From an uncultured Bacteroidota bacterium (GTDB lineage: Bacteria > Bacteroidota > Bacteroidia > Chitinophagales > Chitinophagaceae): 59,647 nt of DNA. Below are positions 52,611 to 59,647 of this stretch, piece after piece; positions within the stretch are counted from its first letter, which is position 1; each line of letters starts with the position of its first letter. A program made the translations under genes and the position numbers. The notes under the pieces are model-generated. The model made no database searches and had not been told where the DNA came from. It saw only the letters and a list, made by a program, of their open reading frames with translations. The stretch covers positions 1 to 59,647 of the forward strand of contig CAISOH010000007.1 of the NCBI GenBank assembly GCA_903887005.1. The letters run 5' to 3'.

Positions 52611-55535
52611 ATGAAAAAAATCTATCTTTTATCCTTAATCTCTTTTCTCTGCTGTTTGAGTATTGCATCTTTTGCAGCGTCATCTGTCTCAACAATTTAT
52701 TCTACCGGTGCAGCCCTCTCCTATATTACCGGTAATTCTACTGCCGCTGTACGGACAGATGGGAATATTATGTCAACCACAGGTGCGCAATATGGTTATG
52801 CCGTATTTGATCTTACCGGTATTCCTGCAGGTGCAATAATCGAGGGTTGTACTGTAGGCTACAATGTTGCTGTTTTTGGTGGTGCGGGCGTACCCTCCGC
52901 TTGTAACCTGTATGGTTATGCCGGCGACCTTTCCACGGTTACCGTCCCTGCTACCCTTTATGCAGATATGACAAGCGGATCATTATTATTTTCCGGGTCT
53001 TTTGGACCTGGCGCAGGTAACCAGACATTAGTGCCAGCCCCAATTATTGCTTTTCTTCAGGCAAATATTGGCAGCAAAGTTTCTGTTTGCTGGACTGGCG
53101 GAGGAACACGGACCTACACAATAACAGGCGAAACCGGTACTGCTACAATAGGCGGTGTACATGCCCCTTATCTGCAAATTAATTATTGCGCAAAGCCAAC
53201 CGGGGTTACAGCAACTGCCAACCCAAATCCGGTTTGTACGGGTACCAACCTTACACTTGGCGGTACTGCTACAATACCAGGCCTCGCCTCTTATTTGTGG
53301 ACAGGGCCTGGTGGATATACCGGCGCCGGATTGCCAACTACTACAGTTGCAACTCTGGCTTCGGCAGGTATTTATACACTTACAGCTGTTAATATGTGTA
53401 CTACCACTACTTATAGCGTGACAGCCGCTACAACCACTGTTTCTGTTAATCCGTCTCCGGCGGCTATTACCGGATCAAATGCTGTATGCTTTCCAGGCAC
53501 TACTCCATTGTCAGACGCTACACCGGGTGGTACCTGGAGCCCGGCTGCAAGCACAATAGCAACTGTTGGCTCTACTACCGGAATTGTGTCCGCAGTTGCG
53601 GTAGGAGCCACAACAATTTCATACATTTTACCTCCCGTAGCGCCTGCTGTTACCGGCTGTTTTGCTGTTATACCGATGGCAGTAAATGCTCCGCCAGCCA
53701 GTATTACCGGCCCCGGCACAAAACTTTGCCAGGGCCAGACCATGTCACTAACTGAAACTGTGGGAGGCGGTGTATGGTCCAGCTCTTCCACATTACTGGC
53801 TACTGTGGTGCCACCGGGCACTGTTTCTGCGGTAGCAGGCGGCCCTGTAACAATAAATTATACCATTGCAGGTTGCGCCCCGAAATCATACCCGATGACT
53901 ATAAATGATACACCTTCAGCTATTATTGCTCCCGCAGGTATGTGTACAGGAAATTCCATTACTTTAAGCGATGCTGCCGGCGGCGGTACATGGGGGGAAT
54001 CCGGCGGTTTAGCTGGATTTTTTCCACCTTTTACCAGCGGTGTATTAATTGCCGGAATGACAACCGGTACTGATATAATATCTTATACTTTCCCGGGGAC
54101 ATTATGCTATACCACTGTTTCAATGACAATCAGCGCTGCTCCGGCAACGCCCACTGGTCCAACCCCATTACAGGTTTGCGCAGGCCAGACCATTGCATTG
54201 TCTGATGCTACACCTGCCGGCAGCTGGACTACCGCCAATACTTTGCAGGCGTCAGTTGATGCGTTTGGAGTTGTTACCGGCATCTCTGGCGGCAATCCCA
54301 AAATTTCATATAGTACAGGAGTAGGTTGTTATGCCTCGATTACAGTTAAGATACTTGCTGCGCCATCAGCAATAATTGGCCCGGCATCGTTATGCCAGAA
54401 TGATTCTGTGTTTTTAAGTGACGCTACTTCAGGTGGGGTATGGTCAAGTGCAAATACGACAATGGCAAAGCTTGGCTCAACTTCCGGTTTTGTAAAAGCC
54501 TTAACCTCAGGCCCATACAATGTTACCTATACCAATCCTGCTTCAGGCTGTTACAGTACGCTGAACATAACATTCAATCCTTCCCCTTCTGCGGTTATTT
54601 CCGGAGGGCCAACTACCTTCTGTACGGGGGGATCTGTTACTTTGACTGTGCCGCCGGCAGGCGTCGGAGGCTCTTACCAATGGTACGACGGAGGAGTTCC
54701 GATAGGGCCCCCGATGGGAACGACGCCAACCTATTCTACCAATACCACTCAAACAGTAACTATAAGAGTTATTAATGGCATTGCCTGTACTACTTATTCT
54801 GCACCGGTACTTGTTATTTCAGGAATATCACCCACGCTCAATGCTTCCGGCCCTGTTCATTTCTGCTTAGGCAGCAATGTAGTCTTTACCGCCAATACAG
54901 GCGCCACCGTTGGCAGTATTACTTACCAGTGGCAGAAAAACGGAGGTAACATACCTTCCGCTACTGCAGTTAATTATGTGGCAACTACGGCCGGCATTTA
55001 CAACTGTGTAGTGAGTGTTTCGGGAAGCTCCGGCACCTGTACGGTACCTACCTCCGCCGATACGGTCACAACAAGTACTCCTCCAACTCCGGCCATCGCT
55101 TATTCAGGGCACACGCTCTCTACCGGCAAAACCTATACAAGCTATCAATGGTTTTTAAATACACTTGGAATTACCGGGGCAGTATCTGCTACGTATGTTC
55201 CGGTCCAGACCGGCAGTTACCGGGTATTGGTTTATGATAATACCGGTTGCGGTGGTTATTCAACCGCTATACAGATAAATAGTATCAGCGCAGGCCTTGA
55301 ACAAGTTAATAAACCCGAAGTGAAAATATATCCAAATCCTGCAAGTTCAGTTATTCATATAGAATCAACTGTTAGTGTCCGGGCTGTTATTACCGGAATT
55401 GAAGGAAAAACTTTGTTAGAGGAAGCAAATGCTAAAGACATTAACATAAGCAACCTCGCCAGCGGATTATATATCATCATGCTTTTTGATGGAAACGGAG
55501 AAAGGCTCATGGTTCAAAAACTGATAAAAGAATAA
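52611..55535 (+). CDS. Large T9SS surface protein with Ig-like repeats
   Basis: The 974-residue protein has a signal peptide (KKIYLLSLISFLCCLSIASFAA). Its N-terminal domain (about 25-185) resembles a DNRLRE/carbohydrate-binding-type fold (VRTDGNIMSTTGAQYGYAVFDLTGIPAGAII). An Ig-like linker and at least five repeats of the GG.WSSSN...G.V...G...I.Y type follow (about 280-690), then two PKD-like units (SYQWYDGGVPIG, TYQWQKNGGNIP). It ends with a type A sorting domain (VKIYPNPASSVIHIE, AVITGIEGKTLLEE, GLYIIMLFDGNGERLMVQ). The frame opens at 52572, but the signal peptide supports 52611. Confidence 0.85.
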   Translation: MKKIYLLSLISFLCCLSIASFAASSVSTIYSTGAALSYITGNSTAAVRTDGNIMSTTGAQYGYAVFDLTGIPAGAIIEGCTVGYNVAVFGGAGVPSACNLYGYAGDLSTVTVPATLYADMTSGSLLFSGSFGPGAGNQTLVPAPIIAFLQANIGSKVSVCWTGGGTRTYTITGETGTATIGGVHAPYLQINYCAKPTGVTATANPNPVCTGTNLTLGGTATIPGLASYLWTGPGGYTGAGLPTTTVATLASAGIYTLTAVNMCTTTTYSVTAATTTVSVNPSPAAITGSNAVCFPGTTPLSDATPGGTWSPAASTIATVGSTTGIVSAVAVGATTISYILPPVAPAVTGCFAVIPMAVNAPPASITGPGTKLCQGQTMSLTETVGGGVWSSSSTLLATVVPPGTVSAVAGGPVTINYTIAGCAPKSYPMTINDTPSAIIAPAGMCTGNSITLSDAAGGGTWGESGGLAGFFPPFTSGVLIAGMTTGTDIISYTFPGTLCYTTVSMTISAAPATPTGPTPLQVCAGQTIALSDATPAGSWTTANTLQASVDAFGVVTGISGGNPKISYSTGVGCYASITVKILAAPSAIIGPASLCQNDSVFLSDATSGGVWSSANTTMAKLGSTSGFVKALTSGPYNVTYTNPASGCYSTLNITFNPSPSAVISGGPTTFCTGGSVTLTVPPAGVGGSYQWYDGGVPIGPPMGTTPTYSTNTTQTVTIRVINGIACTTYSAPVLVISGISPTLNASGPVHFCLGSNVVFTANTGATVGSITYQWQKNGGNIPSATAVNYVATTAGIYNCVVSVSGSSGTCTVPTSADTVTTSTPPTPAIAYSGHTLSTGKTYTSYQWFLNTLGITGAVSATYVPVQTGSYRVLVYDNTGCGGYSTAIQINSISAGLEQVNKPEVKIYPNPASSVIHIESTVSVRAVITGIEGKTLLEEANAKDINISNLASGLYIIMLFDGNGERLMVQKLIKE

Positions 55536-55565
55536 GACCAAACGAAATCTAAGATAAAACGTTTT

Positions 55566-55596
55566 AAAGCATACCCGAAAAGGTATGCTTTTTTTG
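55566..55596 (+). terminator. Intrinsic terminator of the Ig-repeat gene
   Basis: AAGCATACC pairs with GGTATGCTT around CGAAAA, followed by TTTTTTT. It is 31 bp after the stop. Confidence 0.9.
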
Positions 55597-56399
55597 TCTG
55601 GCATGGTTATGAGCAATAGGGTGCAAGTCAATGTCATTAACTTATAATCAACAGCTATCAATTTTATTAAAATAGCTAAATTAGGATTCTGTCATAGTGA
55701 GCCGCGCCGAACTATGACACGCTGAATTAGGAATGGCGCTAAATAGCATTTTTGATAGCGGTTCATTATTAAGCCCTTCAGGGCAATGTCATTGACATAA
55801 GCAAAATAATCCCGATAGGGATGGCATTATTATAGTAAAATCAATAATTTAGAGTTGCAAAACCCCGGAGTGGGCGACATTATTTCACGTTAAATCAATG
55901 ACATGCCCTGAAGGGGCAAAATATGAATAGCGATGGGCAACGCCCATCGGAACAAAACAAACAATGGCAACCCGCAAAACCTGATTGGGATAACTGATAA
56001 AACAGTTATAAAAGAATATGGCCGGGGATAAATGCTTCTATTTCGCTTTAGTGGAGCCTGTCCTGAGGAATCGAAGGAATAGCACCATTCACCGGCAGGA
56101 TTTCTATTGTCCATAGCGCCACTCGTTGCAAAGACCTGATTTTTTCATCAGGACGAAGTGAAGAAATCCCCTGAGCATTTGCAGCCTGCAAAATCAAAGA
56201 TCTGATACCCTTTGCAGCAGCAATCGCACAATAACATGTCATAACCCCATCGGGGTTACAATCTTTGTAGCCCGCCGAACACCCCACCGCACACATCCCA
56301 TCGGGATGCAACAATTCGTGTTGGATATACATTTTGTAATTTTTTACTTTCCAAAACGTATTGCCAATAAATTGAAAGTACAACATTGATAGTATCCCG
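55597..56399. other. 800-bp non-coding region rich in palindromes
   Basis: No credible gene is found; open frames here are broken and lack family marks. It contains several palindromes: the inverted pair at 55773-55917, CGATGGGCAACGCCCATCG (55931-55949), AACCCCATCGGGGTT (56243-56257) and CATCCCATCGGGATG (56294-56308). This pattern suggests an array of REP-like units or remnants of small insertions. Confidence 0.6.
55773..55917. repeat. Inverted repeat pair (MITE/REP doublet)
   Basis: The arm at 55773-55795 (GCCCTTCAGGGC then AATGTCATTGA) is the near complement of 55895-55917 (TCAATGACAT then GCCCTGAAGGGGC), with about 22 of 23 bases paired. The 99-bp interior has no gene. The ends are themselves palindromic. 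Confidence 0.65.
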
Positions 56400-58442
56400 C
56401 TACTTTCTTATTAGTAGCGGATAGTTATCTACATAGCCATTACTATTTATTCTGAGAAAATATACTCCTGGCTTCAACTGATTTGACAAAACAATTTCTT
56501 TATTTAAATAACCGCCCGCTGCAATTTTGTTTTCACTATAGACACTCGTTCCCATCAAATTGGTTATTGTTATCATTACATGGTTTGAACCATTAAACCT
56601 GCCCTTAATTGTGAAGCTGCCATTGTTAGGATTAGGGTACATGTCAATATTATTCGTATTGCCTGTTAATTGCGGAATGCCGGTTGTGAACGCACCTGTA
56701 GCAGAATCAGGGATAGCACAGGTATTGCTGGTGAATACCGTGACTGAAACAACATCTCCATTTGAAACAGCGCTTGTGACAAAGGGATTAGTAGTAGCAC
56801 CCGGAACTAATACGCCATTTACATACCATTGAAAAGATGGTGTAGTGCCTCCATTTACATAAGTGGCTGTATAGGTTATTGTTTCACCGGGATAATCTAC
56901 ACTACCAGGGCTGGCTGTAACTGCAACCGACGAAGGCGGCGGAAAAACAGGATTAACGGTCATGGTTATACTGTTGCTTAACGCAGTGCCTGAGGCCGCA
57001 CAGGGAGCAGGATTAGGCGCTATTTCGCAACTGATAATGTCTCCGCTGGCAAGGGAAGCTGTAGCATAAAAATTATTGGTAGCGCCTGGTATGGCCGTAC
57101 TGTTGAGCTTCCACTGATACGTGGGCAGATAGCCGTATGTGGCCGTTGCAGTAAAGGTAACATAGTCGCCTGCGCATATGGTATTTCCAGCCGGTGAGGT
57201 GATTGAAATTGTATCGGCAGTAAAAATACTGTCACTGGCACAGACAAAACTGATGCGGCCATTTACATTGTCGGCTATAAGTACATTGCCGTTTTTGTCA
57301 ACTAATACGCCCCTGGGCCCATTAAGCTGAGCAGTAACTGCCGGCCCGCCATCTCCGCTGAACCCCGCAAAGCTGTTTCCTGCAATGGTGCTGATAATGC
57401 CAAAGGTATCTACTTTGCGCACTACATTGGTATCTATATCAGAAAAATACAGGTTGCCGGTGCGGTCAACAGCAATGCCATGCACCCCGCCTATCTGCGC
57501 AGCAATTGCCGGGCCGCCATCTCCTGAATAGCCGAAAACACCTGTGCCAATTACCGTGGAAATAATACCTGCCGTATTTATCTTTCGTATGCGGTAATTA
57601 AAATAATCGGCTACATAAATATTTCCCGCTTTATCTATCCCAAGCTCTCCGGGAAGATTGAGCTTTGCGGCAGTGGCAGGGCCGCCATCGCCGGTGAACC
57701 CGCTGGTGCCAGTGCCTGCAATTGTATGAATAATCCCTGCTGTATCAATTTGTCTTACGACGTGATTGCTGGCATCAGCAAAATAAACGTTACCTGCCTT
57801 ATCAACCACTATACCACTTGGATAATTTAAACGGGCATTTGTAGCAGCTCCGCCATCGCCGACATAACCCGTCCATCCATTTCCTGCTATGGTGTGCAAA
57901 ATACCATCCAAAGTAACCTTGTGGATTTTGTTATCATTATGATCGGAAAAATAAATATTGCCAGCCTTATCAACAGTCATGAACGGGTGGTTGTCCAAAT
58001 TATACAGCTTTGCAGGGTAGCCATCGCTTGTATAATCATAACCGAGATAACTATTACGCCCCGCTACCCGACTGATAATACCTGATGTTGTTATTTTTCG
58101 AATACATTTATTGAAAGTGTCACTTATATAAATGTTACCGCTGCTATCGGATGCTATTGACTCAGGGTACATAGTGGCGTGGCTTAGCGAATCATTGTCG
58201 CCGGTATAAGAAGGAAAGTTATTGCCTGCAACTGTTGTCACAGTGCCGGAGGGATCAATTTTTCGAATCACATAATTATCAGCATCGGTAACATACAAGC
58301 TGTTTAATTTATCTCTTGCTATTCCCCACATTTCGCTAAATAGTGCAGAAGTTGCAACTCCGCCATCACCAGAATATCCAGGTGTTCCAACCAAGTCACC
58401 CGCATAATGAATAATAGAGCCTGACGTGTCTCTTTTGTACAT
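56400..58442 (-). CDS. NHL-repeat T9SS protein, C-terminal part (frameshift at T9)
   Basis: The 680 residues carry about seven NHL units (GDGGVATSALFSEMWGIARD, NLYVTDADNYVIRKIDPSG and so on) and two PKD/Ig-like units (FTATATYGYLPTYQWKLNS, TYTATYVNGGTTPSFQWYVNG). A type A sorting domain closes it (IDMYPNPNNGSFTIKG, ITITNLMGTSVYSEN, GVYFLRINSNGYVDN). The ATG at its start lies inside a propeller unit. The upstream fragment ends 3 bp later in another frame; adding one T to the T9 run at about 58459-58467 would join the two into one protein of about 970 residues. Confidence 0.8.
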   Translation of the reverse strand: MYKRDTSGSIIHYAGDLVGTPGYSGDGGVATSALFSEMWGIARDKLNSLYVTDADNYVIRKIDPSGTVTTVAGNNFPSYTGDNDSLSHATMYPESIASDSSGNIYISDTFNKCIRKITTSGIISRVAGRNSYLGYDYTSDGYPAKLYNLDNHPFMTVDKAGNIYFSDHNDNKIHKVTLDGILHTIAGNGWTGYVGDGGAATNARLNYPSGIVVDKAGNVYFADASNHVVRQIDTAGIIHTIAGTGTSGFTGDGGPATAAKLNLPGELGIDKAGNIYVADYFNYRIRKINTAGIISTVIGTGVFGYSGDGGPAIAAQIGGVHGIAVDRTGNLYFSDIDTNVVRKVDTFGIISTIAGNSFAGFSGDGGPAVTAQLNGPRGVLVDKNGNVLIADNVNGRISFVCASDSIFTADTISITSPAGNTICAGDYVTFTATATYGYLPTYQWKLNSTAIPGATNNFYATASLASGDIISCEIAPNPAPCAASGTALSNSITMTVNPVFPPPSSVAVTASPGSVDYPGETITYTATYVNGGTTPSFQWYVNGVLVPGATTNPFVTSAVSNGDVVSVTVFTSNTCAIPDSATGAFTTGIPQLTGNTNNIDMYPNPNNGSFTIKGRFNGSNHVMITITNLMGTSVYSENKIAAGGYLNKEIVLSNQLKPGVYFLRINSNGYVDNYPLLIRK

Positions 58443-59311
58443 TATATTACTAGATGTAAAAAAAAATTTCCAGCGGAATCCATTGCCATTGCATCAGCAG
58501 TAACTGAATCGTTCATCAAAGTAATAATTCCACTTGTGTCAATTTTTCTAAGTTTTTTATTACCCTGATCAAAGAAAATAATATTCCCAATTTTGTCCAC
58601 AGAAATAACATTTGGATGATCTAACTTTGCTGAAGAAGATGGTCCTCCATCTCCACTATATCCTGCTATCGCTCCGCCTGCAATGGTTGTAATAACTCCT
58701 GCCGAAATTTTACGTATTCTATTATTACCAAAATCTGCAATAAAAATGTTTCCGTGTTTATCAAGCGCTACACATCGCGGCCAAAACCCAGCATTTGTTG
58801 CAGGCCCACCATCTCCTGAATAGGTTGTAGTACCATTACCACCTATTGTATTAATGATTCCCGCAGTGCTTATCATTCGTATCCTGGAGTTTCCTTCATC
58901 AGAAAAATAAATATTGCCCAGCAGATCTAATGCGAGGCTGGTTGGATATTTTATACTTGCAAGTTCGACACGACCTCCGTCGCCGCTGAAACCACATCCT
59001 AACTGTCCAACAATTGTTGACATTAAATCAATGCTAAAGTCGACCTTTTTTATTTTACAATTATCATCACCAATGTAAATATTTCCTAAAGGATCTGTAG
59101 CCAGTGAAATAGGATGAATATAGCCTGCCAGGACAGGGGCAGTATCTCCTGTAAAACTGCTATGCCCTGCTATTGTTGTTATGTTTTGGGCAGGTGAGAA
59201 ATGCGCCTGGAAGATTAGTAAAAACAGGAGTGGGTAGAGACGCCTTTTATTGGTTGGGCATTTGCAAACAGTACCAATATGAAATTGCCTGTTTATTAAA
59301 AATTTTTCCAT
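58442..59311 (-). CDS. NHL-repeat T9SS protein, N-terminal part
   Basis: The product (289 residues from the ATG at 59311) has a signal peptide (KRRLYPLLFLLIFQAHFSPAQ). NHL units follow with SGDGGRVELASIKYPTSLALD, NIYFSDEGNSRIRMISTAGII and NIFIADFGNNRIRKISAG. The frame opens at 59389, but the ATG at 59311 better suits the signal peptide. It runs out of frame at the T9 run just before its stop (GNFFLHLVI). The continuation is the preceding entry. Confidence 0.8.
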   Translation of the reverse strand: MEKFLINRQFHIGTVCKCPTNKRRLYPLLFLLIFQAHFSPAQNITTIAGHSSFTGDTAPVLAGYIHPISLATDPLGNIYIGDDNCKIKKVDFSIDLMSTIVGQLGCGFSGDGGRVELASIKYPTSLALDLLGNIYFSDEGNSRIRMISTAGIINTIGGNGTTTYSGDGGPATNAGFWPRCVALDKHGNIFIADFGNNRIRKISAGVITTIAGGAIAGYSGDGGPSSSAKLDHPNVISVDKIGNIIFFDQGNKKLRKIDTSGIITLMNDSVTADAMAMDSAGNFFLHLVI

Positions 59312-59467
59312 GACAGCAGTTTTGTACCTAAAATTACGAATAGTGCCAATATAAAATAACACTTTTCTTAAGAAAGTTTCCCTATACAATATATTCTGTC
59401 ACAATCCCATCTCTTTTTTCCTGTGTTTACTTTAATGTTCTGAAAAAAACGGTTTGGCGTACTCTGT

Positions 59468-59590
59468 TTAGTAGCTAACTCCTCAAATCTTAGCCATAAC
59501 TGGCAAGACTTAAGCTGCTAAGGCATAATTTAATTGGGGAATGATTACGATATTTTTCAGTTTCAAAGCTGTTATTATTGCTTCGTTTCC
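59468..59590. repeat. Right arm of the 123-bp inverted repeat bounding the window
   Basis: It is the reverse complement of 1-123 with one mismatch. It ends in TTA at 59468-59470, the point where the 157-bp element lies in the left copy. The arm includes the last 27 codons of the minus-strand partial gene and 42 bp of 3' flank. Between the NHL gene (59311) and this arm no feature is seen. Confidence 0.9.
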
Positions 59591-59647
59591 CAAAGATGTG
59601 ATGTAATATTTGTAGGTTTTGCCTATTCGTTTTATCAGCCCGATTAC
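59510..59647 (-). CDS. Partial repeated gene, C-terminal 45 residues (runs off the window)
   Basis: On the minus strand the frame is open from the window edge and reads 45 residues, GLIKRIGKTYKYYITSLG near the start and LNYALAA then TAA at the end. The last 26 residues are the same as those at 1-81. The segment looks like a winged-helix tail. It resembles, from memory only, multicopy hypothetical proteins found at genome breakpoints. The start of the gene lies outside the window. Confidence 0.6.
   Translation of the reverse strand, partial: VIGLIKRIGKTYKYYITSLGNEAIITALKLKNIVIIPQLNYALAA

Noticed and set aside
55890-56386. Two minus-strand open frames of 74 and 112 codons
   Set aside because: They run through palindromes, overlap each other and lack a ribosome site or family pattern.
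1-59647. CRISPR array, rRNA or tRNA genes
   Set aside because: No spaced direct repeats and no conserved RNA segment were found while reading the spacers.

Overview
The window looks like a Bacteroidota genome fragment, probably from a Chitinophagaceae-like relative. The grounds are: at least seven secreted proteins ending in a type IX secretion (T9SS) type A sorting domain, DUF5777 and NHL/Ig-like surface proteins, promoters of the Bacteroidota form TTG-N19-21-TAnnTTTG, and moderate GC with AT-rich spacers. No rRNA, tRNA or CRISPR array was seen. The two ends of the window are a 123-bp inverted repeat (1-123 and 59468-59590, one mismatch). Each copy carries the C-terminus of the same gene pointing inward, so the fragment is bounded by two copies of a multicopy element.

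Layout: 1-280, repeat end plus a 157-bp MITE-like insertion with TAA target duplication. 371-6575, ComF-type phosphoribosyltransferase, FadL-type barrel, SGNH-hydrolase lipoprotein, a glycosyltransferase and a Wzx-like flippase. 6951-10234, two T9SS cargo genes broken by frameshifts. 10429-12488, tandem YihY/BrkB paralogues. 12867-16097, a large protein with two ice-binding (DUF3494) domains and seven Ig-like repeats. 16529-22274, a redox cluster (ethylbenzene-dehydrogenase-type heme lipoprotein, lipoprotein cytochrome c, DUF5777 barrel, cytochrome c, small twin-arginine protein, NrfC/PsrB-type 4Fe-4S protein, NrfD/PsrC membrane protein) without a molybdenum catalytic subunit. 22618-25641, L,D-transpeptidase and an NHL/Ig T9SS protein. 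25906-30085, a FIST sensor and a hybrid histidine kinase interrupted by an in-frame TAG. 30452-38553, sbcD, sbcC and a convergent UvrD-like helicase-nuclease. 38668-44652, phosphate-starvation regulon (11-bp-repeat Pho box, porin, pstS, pstC, pstA, pstB, phoU). 44834-52391, small housekeeping and envelope genes (GNAT, beta-barrel, T9SS protein, folB, cytochrome/YVTN lipoprotein, BamA/TamA-like barrel, nadK). 52611-59311, a large Ig-repeat T9SS protein, a stretch of REP-like palindromes, and an NHL-repeat T9SS gene frameshifted at a T9 run.

The most interesting candidate system is the 16.4-22.3 kb redox cluster. By inference it could move electrons from quinol (NrfD) through Fe-S and cytochrome proteins to outer-membrane heme lipoproteins beside a beta-barrel. 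A second theme is that all frameshifts lie in three of the seven T9SS cargo genes, two of them at homopolymer runs (G8, T9), while long housekeeping genes are intact; this may be phase variation, decay or read error. All calls rest on reading the sequence alone; no search was run.
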